The notes under the pieces are model-generated. The model saw only the letters and a list, made by a program, of their open reading frames with translations, was not told where the DNA came from and did not search any database. This document shows positions 21,890 to 30,361 of a DNA stretch of 44,967 nucleotides, piece after piece. How positions within the stretch are numbered: position 1 is the stretch's first letter; each line of letters opens with the position of its first letter. The stretch comes from Methanocella sp. (lineage in GTDB: Archaea; Halobacteriota; Methanocellia; Methanocellales; Methanocellaceae): the NCBI RefSeq assembly GCF_035506375.1, contig NZ_DATJPM010000034.1, positions 1 to 44,967 on the forward strand, read 5' to 3'. A program made the position numbers and the translations under genes.

Positions 21890-22441
21890 ATGATGAAAGT
21901 AGTCAGTATATTTTTAGCGGCAGCATTAGTGCTGCTCTCCGTATCGGTGGTTGCGGCACCGGCGTTCGCGTGGCTGCCATGGATGGCCGGCGGCTTCGGG
22001 CCCTGGGGCGGCTTCGGGCCCTGGGGCGGCTTCGGATTCCCGGGCATCGGCGCATGCGGCGGCTTCCCCGTCGCAGGATGCGGTGTACCATACGCCGGAG
22101 GATGCGGTGGCGTACCATACGCCGGAGGATGCGGAATACCCGGGGCAGGCTTATGCAGTGCACCGGGATATAGCACCGGATATCCCGGCATCGGAGGCTA
22201 TGGCGTCCCGGGCTTTGGCGCAAACGCCGGCGCGAACGCCGCGTACCAGATGCCCCTGACCAACTCTGCATACGGTAACGTGCCCTATAAGAGCCCTGGC
22301 AACGGAGGCTTTGGCGTCCCGGGCATTGGCGCGAACGCCGCGTACCAGATGCCCCTGACCAACTCTGCATACGGTAACCTGCCCTATAAGAGCCCGTATA
22401 TCGGGAACGTGGGGAAAGCTACCGGATTGAGCGGCTATTAA
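21890..22441 (+). CDS. Secreted Gly-rich repeat protein
   Basis: A 183-residue protein. It has a signal peptide (VVSIFLAAALVLLSVSVVAAPAFA), then Gly/Trp/Phe repeats (GGFGPWGGFGPWGGFG), Gly/Cys repeats with VPYAGGCG units, and two nearly identical copies of a 30-residue block (GANAAYQMPLTNSAYGN followed by PYKSP). The even number of Cys in the middle could form disulfides outside the cell. Probably a surface or matrix protein. The start at MMKVVSIF follows GGGAG. It belongs to a set of secreted low-complexity proteins in this window (also 19305 and 29531). Function unknown. Confidence 0.7.
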   Translation: MMKVVSIFLAAALVLLSVSVVAAPAFAWLPWMAGGFGPWGGFGPWGGFGFPGIGACGGFPVAGCGVPYAGGCGGVPYAGGCGIPGAGLCSAPGYSTGYPGIGGYGVPGFGANAGANAAYQMPLTNSAYGNVPYKSPGNGGFGVPGIGANAAYQMPLTNSAYGNLPYKSPYIGNVGKATGLSGY

Positions 22442-22471
22442 AACTAGACGTTAAAAAAATTTTAACTTTTT

Positions 22472-22714
22472 TTACTCGACGTTTCCATGCTTCGGCGCTT
22501 TTATCTTTGGCCGTAGATAGGATAGGTTGAAAATGTCCAGGAGTTTCTCGGCCTCATCCCGGAAATCGTTCTCCATCGCCTTGATCATGGCCACTTCATC
22601 TTCTGCCTGCCGCTGTTCTTCGCCCTTCACAGGCGGATAAAATTTATGGCGCTCGCCGTTCTGGTCGTGCTCGCTTAGTTCTTTAAGGACTACCGTGATA
22701 GGTATGCCAGTCAT
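22472..22714 (-). CDS. Small paralogous protein, copy B
   Basis: An 80-residue protein, MTGIPITVVLKELSEHD at the start and MIKAMENDFRDEAEKLLDIF near the end, matching the ends of the protein at 15714-15947 but with a more charged middle (KGEEQRQAEDEVA). Followed by a basic tail (RPKIKAPKHGN). Soluble. No family recognised; the two copies lie about 7 kb apart and share orientation. Confidence 0.6.
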   Translation of the reverse strand: MTGIPITVVLKELSEHDQNGERHKFYPPVKGEEQRQAEDEVAMIKAMENDFRDEAEKLLDIFNLSYLRPKIKAPKHGNVE

Positions 22715-22830
22715 AGATCATTATGCCCCCTTGTTTCGTTTTTTAAATTAAGCCCTGTTGATATCTAGACTTATCGCTTATATAAATACCTTTTGATATC
22801 GGCAGACAGGAGCCATATAAAAATAGCGGC

Positions 22831-23661
22831 CTAGGGTGAATTTTGGAAATATTCTTCGACCCGGTCCAGCCACTCGCCAGCCAGGGCGTTGAACAGGCCC
22901 TCCTGCTCGACCTCGAGCCCGTGCCCGGCCCGGTCGAGGACGGCGAACGTGCTTCTGGAATAAATGTCGATGAGCTGCAGGGCGTCCCTGTAGCCGACGG
23001 ACGCGTCCTGGCGGCCGGCGAGTATCAGGGACGGCCTATCGAACGGCTGCGGGAGCTTATCGACGTCGAAGGAGCACTCGTACCCGTGCTTTTTCAGGCG
23101 CTCAAGGAAAACCTTATCCTCGTTGTGGCGGCCGGGGAGGATATCCTGCTGGAACCGCTCCCACCGCCGCCTATCCTGCAGCAGCAGCATCCGCTCGAAA
23201 AATTTCCGGTCTTCGGGGTCGATAGCCGCCAGTAATTTATCGTCCCGGACAAATACCGTCCTGGGAGGAAGCTGGCGCTTCTCGCGCTCGCCGACCATGA
23301 CCGGGCAGATCAGCAACAGGCCTGCGATGCTTGAAGGCATCCGGTTCACCATCCCCCGGGCGATGTACCCGCCATAGGATTCTCCGGCCAGTAAAAAGCT
23401 GCCCTTGATGGCTTTTTCACTGAACTTCATGACCAGGTCAAGCACCTGGTCAGAGTTGCCCAGCCAGTCGGGCGCCTTTGACTGCCCCATGCCTGGCAGG
23501 TCGATGTAGATGCGCCGGTAGCCAGGGCGGCCTTCGAATACAGGCTCCATGCAGCCGATCATTACGTTATGATCGATGCCGTAGCCGTGGAGCATCAATA
23601 CGGGAAAGCCCTCGCCGCGGGCTTCATAGTAGATGCTGACCCCGCCGACCTCGCAGAACAT
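22831..23661 (-). CDS. Alpha/beta-hydrolase
   Basis: A 276-residue alpha/beta-hydrolase. Seen: LMLHGYGID (oxyanion-hole HG), the nucleophile elbow GESYGG with Ser95, the cap region, ILAGRQDASVGY with the acidic triad residue, and DRAGHGLEVEQ with the catalytic His near residue 245. Cytoplasmic. Such enzymes include esterases and haloperoxidase-like hydrolases; the substrate cannot be told from sequence. It stands alone between the small paralogous gene and a divergent PH-like/zinc-ribbon gene. Confidence 0.9.
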   Translation of the reverse strand: MFCEVGGVSIYYEARGEGFPVLMLHGYGIDHNVMIGCMEPVFEGRPGYRRIYIDLPGMGQSKAPDWLGNSDQVLDLVMKFSEKAIKGSFLLAGESYGGYIARGMVNRMPSSIAGLLLICPVMVGEREKRQLPPRTVFVRDDKLLAAIDPEDRKFFERMLLLQDRRRWERFQQDILPGRHNEDKVFLERLKKHGYECSFDVDKLPQPFDRPSLILAGRQDASVGYRDALQLIDIYSRSTFAVLDRAGHGLEVEQEGLFNALAGEWLDRVEEYFQNSP

Positions 23662-23839
23662 GAATGGAATATTGGGGCATCGGGATAATAAGTATTGGCA
23701 TCAGCCGGCATTTATGGCAGGCCGACGCTGACGCCCAAATTGTCAGTGTTCCGGTATAAAATATCCGGATGGCACCAACGATTCTTTTTTAGAGTGCCTG
23801 CTTAAGCGTTATAATCATTTGTTATTTTAATCATGGCAT

Positions 23840-24286
23840 ATGGCGGATAGTCTATCGTGGTTTGAGATGGCGGAACTATTAGCAAAGGTGGATATGGTAG
23901 CGCATTCCATAGAGCTTTACGAGGACGAGCTGCGTGTACAGCTACCGCTTGCGCCGAAGTTCAGGATAACGCTCACGGATATCGTCGACCTGGAGTTTCG
24001 CCGGGCATGGTTCTTCCTATCCGGGAAGCTGGTCATAATCTTCAAAGAGAACGATACCCTTCAAAAAATGTACATGCCCTTCAACTTTTTAATGGGCGAG
24101 CCTATCGAGGCGCTGGTGGCGACCATGATCGACCGGATGGCGAACGTGTATCATATGAAAGATGCCATCGATTTTCTGGCGTTGGCCGATAAGACGGCCG
24201 ACGCTGTGCAGTGCCCTTATTGCTCGTCGATCATTAAGCCCGGCGTGGTCATTTGCCCGGGCTGCGGAACCCCCAGGATTGAATAG
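23840..24286 (+). CDS. PH-like domain protein with C-terminal zinc ribbon, copy A
   Basis: A 148-residue protein. Residues 20-110 are a beta-rich domain (SIELYEDELRVQLPLAP, ITLTDIVDLEFRRAWFFLSGKLVIIF, MYMPFNF), the pattern of small PH-like folds. The end is a zinc ribbon with CPYCSSIIKPGVVICPGC. The same order and motifs occur in the protein at 31157-31555, so the two are paralogs. They may be adaptor proteins; no function is known. Confidence 0.65.
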   Translation: MADSLSWFEMAELLAKVDMVAHSIELYEDELRVQLPLAPKFRITLTDIVDLEFRRAWFFLSGKLVIIFKENDTLQKMYMPFNFLMGEPIEALVATMIDRMANVYHMKDAIDFLALADKTADAVQCPYCSSIIKPGVVICPGCGTPRIE

Positions 24287-24892
24287 ACTCGATAAACTTT
24301 TTTTACTTTAGCGCTCGGAGTTTTTTAACAGTCCCCTATTTTAATAGACTATAGCAGAGTAATTCCGTATTTCTGGTAATGCTTTTCTAAATAAATCCAA
24401 ATTAATGCTTATTTTAATACCCATCGGAGGTAATGTTTATACTAATACTCAATGACCATTAATTTTCCTATGGAGTGGAATGTTATTAAGAATAATTTTA
24501 CAACATATCACAAACTGCCTTCCTCCTTTATATGATTTAAATGTTGATTATATCTTTAATAACATAACATCAAATCGGCGACGGTAGAGGCCGTAAAATC
24601 TTTTTTGCGGCCCGATGAACACTCGGTTGACCTTTTCCATCGCTCCTAAAGATTCATGTTCTTATGAGCGCCTTAACTATAAAAATAATTATCATAATTC
24701 ATTAAGTGTATATGAGAAAAAGGCTAGATTCCGACACTTACAATCGATGCTTATGCAGCAAGCAATATAAATATTATTGCCAATTTGGGCAAATTACTAA
24801 CCTTTAAGTCTTTTCACGAATTATACTGCACTCGTCGTATTTAGCAAATCGCTGCTCTGCGGCCTTATGAAATAAACATATGATAAGGTTCG
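24287..24892. other. AT-rich gap without a supported gene
   Basis: About 600 bases, AT-rich, no open frame of note. A short GC-rich patch lies near 24580-24640 and a small inverted repeat TTGCC/GGGCAA-like near 24778. Nothing else was seen. Confidence 0.5.
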
Positions 24893-24940
24893 TCATTTCT
24901 CCACCGCCGGCAGCATGACCACGAACCTGGTGTCAGCCAT
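24893..24940 (-). pseudogene. C-terminal tail of a lost histidine kinase
   Basis: Fifteen minus-strand codons read MADTRFVVMLPAVEK and stop. This matches the very end of the HATPase domain of the kinases in this window (AKFVVMLPAL and ARFVLLIPAD). It sits 1 base downstream of the receiver gene's stop. It is most simply the last trace of a kinase gene that was deleted, leaving its receiver partner, though a real tiny ORF cannot be excluded. Confidence 0.45.
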
Positions 24941-24941
24941 A

Positions 24942-25313
24942 TCATAGGTCGATAAGCCTAGTCACGGTATCTGTTATTGTCTTAATACTTGCGGGCTTCT
25001 TCATGAAGACCGTGGCGCCAGCATCCAAGGACTCCTGTCTGCTACTCTCGTCGCCGCTGATGAAGACGATCCGTGTGCGGGGCTCGATAGCCAATATTCT
25101 CTTCATGACATCGAGGCCGCTCATCGAAGGCAACCGGTAATCGATGATCTCGACCCCGGGCCTAGGGTCAGCATTTTTAAACTTCTCGATGGCTTCAGGA
25201 CCATCGGGGGCGATGAAACATACGGATGCGCCCATTGTTTGGAAGACATTTGTCAGTAACGCACATATATCCAATTCGTCATCCACTATAGCGATGGAGG
25301 GCTTACCGTTCAT
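24942..25313 (-). CDS. Stand-alone response regulator receiver
   Basis: A 123-residue single receiver domain with no output domain. Acidic pair in AIVDDELD, phosphoacceptor Asp in EIIDYRLPSMSGLD, Ser of VFISGDES, Lys of FMKKPAS. About 60% of visible positions match the neighbouring receiver (25368-25739), so they arose by duplication. It would act by protein-protein contact or as a phosphate relay. Start at MNGKPSIAIVDD; a longer start at 25346 is possible. Confidence 0.9.
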   Translation of the reverse strand: MNGKPSIAIVDDELDICALLTNVFQTMGASVCFIAPDGPEAIEKFKNADPRPGVEIIDYRLPSMSGLDVMKRILAIEPRTRIVFISGDESSRQESLDAGATVFMKKPASIKTITDTVTRLIDL

Positions 25314-25367
25314 TAAAATCTCCGATTTATGTATTTGCCGAGGCACATTGCAACTATGAAGATAGCA

Positions 25368-25739
25368 TTAGCTGTTTATCAGGGCATTGATGGTCTCAGT
25401 GATCATTTTGATATCGGCTGGCTTTTTCAAGAAGACCGTCGCGCCGGCATCCATGGCGTCTTGTCGGACGGTGTCGTCGCCGCTGATGAAAACGATCTTC
25501 GTGCCCGACCGCAGCGCTAAGACCTCCTTCATCAAGTCGAGGCCGTCCATGTCCGGCAGCCGGTAATCGATGATGACCACGCCCGGCTTATCAACGGTAT
25601 TATTGAACCTTTCGATGGCACTGTGGCCGTCGTAAGCCACGAAAGCCAGCCGGATGCCACGACGCTTGAACAACAACTCGTAGGTCCGCACCAGGTCCCG
25701 CTCGTCATCAACGATCGCCACGCTCACATCATTAATCAT
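25368..25739 (-). CDS. Stand-alone response regulator receiver
   Basis: A 123-residue receiver domain alone. Acidic pair in AIVDDERD, phosphoacceptor Asp in VVIIDYRLPDMDGLD, Ser of VFISGDD, Lys of FLKKPAD. Its ATG follows directly on the kinase stop, so this is the cognate partner of the 966-residue kinase. With no DNA-binding domain it probably signals by contact or passes phosphate to another protein. Confidence 0.93.
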   Translation of the reverse strand: MINDVSVAIVDDERDLVRTYELLFKRRGIRLAFVAYDGHSAIERFNNTVDKPGVVIIDYRLPDMDGLDLMKEVLALRSGTKIVFISGDDTVRQDAMDAGATVFLKKPADIKMITETINALINS

Positions 25740-28640
25740 CTAATTTTTCGCCCCCCCCCCGTCTGCGGGTATAAGGAGAACGAACCTCGCACCCTTCGTA
25801 TGATCTCCGGGAACCCGATCCTCCACCTTTACCGAGCCACCGAAGCCCTCCACCAGCGTTTTAACGATGTACAGGCCCAGGCCAGTGCCCCTCGCCTTCG
25901 TCTCGCCCCGCTTCAACCGGTTAAAAATCTCGGCTTTCTTATCGTCCGGGATACCATGACCATTATCCTCGACCGCAACCTCATATAGGCGACAACCATT
26001 ACCGTCGACAGCGTTTACGGCCACATGGATCTTGACCGGGTCATCGCAGTGCTTAACCGCGTTGTCCAGCAGGTTGTTAAAAACATCCTTGATCAACTGG
26101 TTAGCCGTAATAAAGAAGCCGTGAACAGAATTATAGTCGATAGATATATCCCGTCCCGGAAGGCCTATATATCCTTTTACCGCCTCGTCGAGCACTTCGC
26201 CCAGGTCAATACGTTCAAGCTTAACATTATCCGCCCTCAACTTCTGCAAGTTACGAACGTTATCGATCAGCCGGATGCTCCGCTGCAACGTCCTAAGACT
26301 GGTATCTATCATCTCTTTGTCCTCGCGTCCCAGCTTACCGTCCAGATCGATGACCTCCTGCGCCAACCCCAGATGACCAACGATGATCTGGTGCATATTA
26401 GAGATATCGTGGCCCATCAAATCGAGATATAATTCAGACTGCATCTTGGCATCTTTTAACTCATCCTCGACCCGCATGCGCTCGGTAATATCCGTATTAG
26501 TGCCGAACCACCTCCGGATCTTACCGTGTTCATCTTTTATGGGTGTGGCTCGGGAAAGGAACCAGCGGTAGTTACCGTCTTTGCCACGCAGAGGGAACGT
26601 ATCCTCCCATAGCTCACCCGCTTTGATAGATGCGGACCACTCTTCCATCACCGACTTGATATGGTCCGGGTGGTGGACCTTCTGCCAGCCCCATCCCTGC
26701 ATCTCCTCCAGCGTCGTGCCCGTGTAATCGTACCACTGCTTGTTATACCAGAAGATCCAGCCGTCGGCATTCGCCATCCAGGCCAGGTTGGGAATGTTAT
26801 CGGCGAGGGCACGGAACCGCTCATCGCTCTCCCGTAATGCCTCCTCGGCCCGCTTAATATTGCTGATGTCGAGGTTGATGCCGGCCCAATAGATAACATT
26901 CCCCTGTTCGTCCTTTACCGGCACGCCACGCGCCAGGATGGGGTGATACAAACTATCCGCTCCGCGGTAGCGGTGCTCGATATCCCAGTTGCCGCCGGTG
27001 CGCACGCACTCTTTCCACGCGGCTAATGTACGCTCGGCATCGTCCGGGTGCAACACGCCCCCCCAGCCGAAATCCGAGCACTGCTGCTGGGTCATCCCCA
27101 CGAGCTTGAGGAACGACTCGCTGGCATAGATATTGCGCCCGTCCGGGGCACATACCCAGACACCGTAGTCGATTGACTCCCCGATGGCCCGGTACAGGCG
27201 CTCACTATTACGCAACGCCTCCTCGGCCCGCTTGCGCTCCGAAATATCAGTGGAAATTCCAGCTACCGCGTATATCCTCCCCTGGGTGTCGCGGAGTGGA
27301 AACTTTGTCGTAAGCCATGTAATCGAGCGGCCTTTGAGCTGACTGTACTCCTCGAACTCCAGCGCCTTGCCCGCCTCGATCGCCTGGCGATCGTTTGCCT
27401 CATGCCAGTCTGCGTTCTCCCTAGGCATGAACTCGTGACGTCTCTTCCCGATAATCTGTTCCCGCGTGGAGTTAAGCAACTCTGCGCAGGCAGTATTTAC
27501 TAACACAAAGCGCTCCTCCAGATCGAAAGCATAGACCAAAGCCGGTGTGTTGTCAATAATGCTCTGGAACTGCCTGTAAGCTGCGGCCAGCGCCTCCTCG
27601 GCCCGCTTACGCTCTGTGACGTCGCGGAAGTAGACGGACAAGCCCTCTACGCCGGGATAGCAATGGCACTCCAGCCACTTGTTTATCGGCTCAGGGTAGT
27701 ACTCTTCGAAATGCGTGGGCTGTCCGGTCTCGACGGCCCGGTGATACTCCTTATAGAACAATGAGTCCCGGGAGTATGGGAATAGCTCCCAGACGCACCC
27801 CCCGATAAGATCCTCACGGCGCATACCGATCAACTTTGCGCCAACCTCGCTGAAATACGTGTAGCGCCAGTTGTGGTCAAGGATAAGCAAGCCGTCCGTA
27901 ATGCTATCGAGAGTCGCCTGAAGCTTATCGTGGGCCTGTCGCAGCATCTCCTCGGCCCGCTTGCGCTCATCGATCTGGGTAAACAGATTGTCATTAGACC
28001 GTTTAAGTTTGAGAGTCCTTTCCTGCACCCGTTGCTCAAGCTCGTTCCAGGCCTTAAGCAGCGCATCCTCTGCCCGCTTCCGACCGGTGATATTATGGAC
28101 CAATTCGATGGCGCCGATGATTTTCCCATCACTATCCCTTACGGGAGCCGCGCGAACCAGCCAGGAGCCTTGGTCGACAGGCCAGTGCGGCTGGTTTTCG
28201 GGTGTCATCTCACCCTCTTGCGGTTCCCCGGTCCGAATCGCACGGGCGACCGGACAGTTCAGGCAGAGCCGATCCACCCCCCAACAGGCGTAACACTTGC
28301 GGCCTTTTAGTTCCGACATCGGCACGCCCACGTAATCCATGTAGGTCTTATTCGCCCAAACAAAGTTGTTCTCGGCGTCGTGAAAAGCAATCGCAGCGTT
28401 GATATTGTCTAAGATCAGCTTCTCATGCACCCCCAGTTCAAACTCGTCCCCGGCCATACGCAGCGCATCCTTACGCTCGGTAACGACAGTAGAACTGGCA
28501 TCTTCCTGCTTAAACCGGAGTTCATTTTCCAGAACAGCAATACGATCTTTTAGCTCGGTGATAAGCTGGTCTTTATCTCCGGCATCTACTCTACGACAAG
28601 AACCGCCGGTATTTTCCATAGATCTACTTTTTCCCGCCAT
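25740..28640 (-). CDS. Multi-PAS hybrid-type sensor histidine kinase, soluble
   Basis: A 966-residue kinase with no membrane helix. A short coiled coil is followed by about five PAS domains: the first near 75-190 (with a Cys-rich KCYACWGVDRLCLNCPV motif), then near 240-350, 355-475, 475-600 and 605-735, most ended by DI(S/T)ERKRAEEAL-like linkers. The dimerisation region has the H box LMGHDISN (His744), then HATPase with NNLLDNAVKH, DNGHGIP and GTGLGLYIVKTL. The Cys set could bind a metal or heme; that is a guess. The end carries a run of ten G. Co-transcribed with the receiver gene. Confidence 0.95.
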   Translation of the reverse strand: MAGKSRSMENTGGSCRRVDAGDKDQLITELKDRIAVLENELRFKQEDASSTVVTERKDALRMAGDEFELGVHEKLILDNINAAIAFHDAENNFVWANKTYMDYVGVPMSELKGRKCYACWGVDRLCLNCPVARAIRTGEPQEGEMTPENQPHWPVDQGSWLVRAAPVRDSDGKIIGAIELVHNITGRKRAEDALLKAWNELEQRVQERTLKLKRSNDNLFTQIDERKRAEEMLRQAHDKLQATLDSITDGLLILDHNWRYTYFSEVGAKLIGMRREDLIGGCVWELFPYSRDSLFYKEYHRAVETGQPTHFEEYYPEPINKWLECHCYPGVEGLSVYFRDVTERKRAEEALAAAYRQFQSIIDNTPALVYAFDLEERFVLVNTACAELLNSTREQIIGKRRHEFMPRENADWHEANDRQAIEAGKALEFEEYSQLKGRSITWLTTKFPLRDTQGRIYAVAGISTDISERKRAEEALRNSERLYRAIGESIDYGVWVCAPDGRNIYASESFLKLVGMTQQQCSDFGWGGVLHPDDAERTLAAWKECVRTGGNWDIEHRYRGADSLYHPILARGVPVKDEQGNVIYWAGINLDISNIKRAEEALRESDERFRALADNIPNLAWMANADGWIFWYNKQWYDYTGTTLEEMQGWGWQKVHHPDHIKSVMEEWSASIKAGELWEDTFPLRGKDGNYRWFLSRATPIKDEHGKIRRWFGTNTDITERMRVEDELKDAKMQSELYLDLMGHDISNMHQIIVGHLGLAQEVIDLDGKLGREDKEMIDTSLRTLQRSIRLIDNVRNLQKLRADNVKLERIDLGEVLDEAVKGYIGLPGRDISIDYNSVHGFFITANQLIKDVFNNLLDNAVKHCDDPVKIHVAVNAVDGNGCRLYEVAVEDNGHGIPDDKKAEIFNRLKRGETKARGTGLGLYIVKTLVEGFGGSVKVEDRVPGDHTKGARFVLLIPADGGGAKN
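25751..25760 (-). repeat. G10 homopolymer at the kinase 3' end
   Basis: Ten C on the plus strand (ten G in the coding strand) encode the Gly-Gly-Gly of the kinase C-terminus, 11 bases before the stop. Slippage of one base would change the last residues and move the stop relative to the receiver's ATG. Confidence 0.6.
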
Positions 28641-28782
28641 GCCGCCCCAACATTAACACTAAACGCCAGATATGTTATCGCTTAGAGATTAAATTAATTT
28701 ACTATGAAATAAAACCTCTACATACTATTATAAATAGTTTATAATATAGTAACCGCTAACGAATTATACACGATCCTTAACA

Positions 28783-29007
28783 TTATACGATTTTAGCCTT
28801 CGCCTTATCATATAACATGACCTTCTTGCCGTCGCACAGATTCTTCGGGATATACCACAACGTCGACTTGTTAATGCCTAGCTCTTTCCGCTGTTCGGGC
28901 GTCATGTTCAGGATATGGTCCCTGGTCTTGTTATCGTCGTTCCACTTAATGGGGACGCCGGGCACGTTGACGTATAGTTCGTGATTTAAAAAAGGCCTGC
29001 TATTCAA
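28783..29007 (-). CDS. Lone Cas1-C-terminus-like fragment
   Basis: A 74-residue ORF, with IKWNDDNKTRDHILNMTPEQ, a KELGINKSTLWYI motif and KKVMLYDKAKAKI at the end. The L-G-I-x-K-x-T-L-W-Y pattern followed by a basic helix resembles, by eye, the C-terminal tail of some archaeal Cas1 integrases. The catalytic parts of Cas1 are absent, and no other cas gene or CRISPR array is in the window. So it is a gene fragment if the match is right. Another mobile-element origin is possible. Confidence 0.35.
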   Translation of the reverse strand: MNSRPFLNHELYVNVPGVPIKWNDDNKTRDHILNMTPEQRKELGINKSTLWYIPKNLCDGKKVMLYDKAKAKIV

Positions 29008-29530
29008 TATAATTACAAATTAGGCGGCATTCGTTCTTACTATAGAATTGGCATGCTCTGGCTATGCGATATAAATGGATATGAGATCTTTCGTCCTATT
29101 TGTGAAAATCAACTAATTGTGACCACTCAACAATCAAAGCGAAATATTTTATCTTTAACCTTTAATCGAGTTAAAGGTTAATATAGTAATGCAGCGACGT
29201 AATACGATATATTACAAAACGCCATGAACCACTAACCTATAATGGTAAAATTATAGCTTTTGAATATGTAAACTTTGGTTAGTAAGCGATTATTTTAGAC
29301 ACCCTATAAAGAATAATCTGACCTGATGATGTATAATATCATCGTATTTTAGATATTTATCATTACAAATCGCCTTTACAGATCGGCTAACTGCAATAAT
29401 ACAGACTATCATTATAAAATGGATATTAATATTAAGCCAATAGATATATTAGTGCCGATAGAAAATTCCGTATTTCCCCATGACAACCTATTTATTTTGT
29501 TCCACAAGAAGCTGGAATAGGGGTGGATTT
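29008..29530. other. AT-rich gap with one perfect palindrome
   Basis: No gene is supported here. TAACCTTTAA and TTAAAGGTTA form a perfect 10-base inverted repeat with a TCGAG spacer (29156-29180). It may be an operator, terminator hairpin or recombination site. The rest is AT-rich, with the likely promoter of the next gene near 29440-29470. Confidence 0.4.
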
Positions 29531-29953
29531 ATGGAAATGGCAAGAAAAGCGTTAGTGACTGCTTTGAGTATAGGCCTTTTACTTCTCGTATCGGCGCCCT
29601 CCATGGCGAACTTCTACGGCCCGGGCTTCGGGCTTAACGGCCTCGTGAGCGGCTGGGGCATCCCGTCGAAGGCGCTCGCGGCGCCCGCCGGATTCGGCCC
29701 TGTCTGCGGCTCCGGCCTGCTGAGTACCGGGGTCGCCCCGTTCGGCTGCGGCACTATACCGAGCTGCGCCATCGCCGGGTCTTCCTATGCGGGCTCTCCG
29801 GGCGTTTACTGTTCCGGCTTCGGCGGTGCTGCCGTGCCCGTCCCGGTGCCGGCGGCAGTGCATATTCCCGCATGCCTGCCTGCATCTTCGTGCGTGAGCG
29901 CTCCCGTGTGCGCCGCGCCGGCTATTGCGCCCATCGGCGGCATCGCGAAGTAA
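29531..29953 (+). CDS. Secreted Cys/Gly/Pro-rich small protein
   Basis: A 140-residue protein. A signal peptide (ALVTALSIGLLLLVSAPSMA, cleaved before NFYGPG) is followed by Gly-rich segments (GFGLNGLVSGWGIP), about nine Cys in short Gly/Ser/Ala-rich surroundings (CGTIPSCAIAGSS, CLPASSCVSAPVCAAP) and Pro/Val repeats (VPVPVPAAV). No known domain. Likely extracellular and disulfide-rich. The ATG at 29531 is preferred because GGGGTGG lies five bases before it. Related in style to the proteins at 19305 and 21890. Confidence 0.65.
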   Translation: MEMARKALVTALSIGLLLLVSAPSMANFYGPGFGLNGLVSGWGIPSKALAAPAGFGPVCGSGLLSTGVAPFGCGTIPSCAIAGSSYAGSPGVYCSGFGGAAVPVPVPAAVHIPACLPASSCVSAPVCAAPAIAPIGGIAK

Positions 29954-30067
29954 GTAGTAAAAGATTATTCAGCATCTGAAGGCGGCTTCTGGCATGAATA
30001 AGGTGGGGACGTGCAGGAGGCCGCCTGTTCAATATACCTGCCAAGCCCCTCTAAAAAATAATAAGTT

Positions 30068-30338
30068 GCTCAAAGACTTTTCAGCCACGAAACGACGCAA
30101 AGCTGGCTCAAAGTTGCTCTAAGAAATTTAATTATATTTTGTGCCGCCTGGTGTGGGGTGAAACTCTTGTGCTAGTAAGCGGCACCAAGTTTACACCAGG
30201 CTGCACGGAATTTTTGTTCAATCACCAGGCGGCACTAAGATTACATCAGGCTGCACCAACGATTTTTAAAATATTGAAATATCTTAGTGCAGCTTCAGGC
30301 CCACTTAGCGTAACTTCGTGGCTGAAAAGTCTTTGAGC
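30068..30338. repeat. Dispersed nested palindrome, copy 1 (271 bp)
   Basis: Perfect 24-base inverted arms lie at 30068-30091 and 30315-30338 and include TTTTCAGCCACGAA and its complement. They are extended inward by about 40 bases of imperfect pairing. Inside, GTGCCGCCTGGTG (30141-30153) pairs with CACCAGGCGGCAC (30223-30235), and a GGCACCAAG-type segment (30181) recurs as a direct repeat at 30231. The 55 bases 30181-30235 match 43060-43114 at 50 positions. It sits between convergent genes. Not a coding element. Confidence 0.75.
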
Positions 30339-30361
30339 GTTCTTGAAAAGTTTAGAGTGGC

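Noticed and set aside
24770..24795. Inverted repeat around TTGCC/GGGCAA
   Set aside because: Arms are short and imperfect, within what AT-rich DNA gives by chance.
30068..30338. Insertion sequence with terminal inverted repeats
   Set aside because: No transposase ORF and no target duplication visible; best kept as a non-coding palindrome family.
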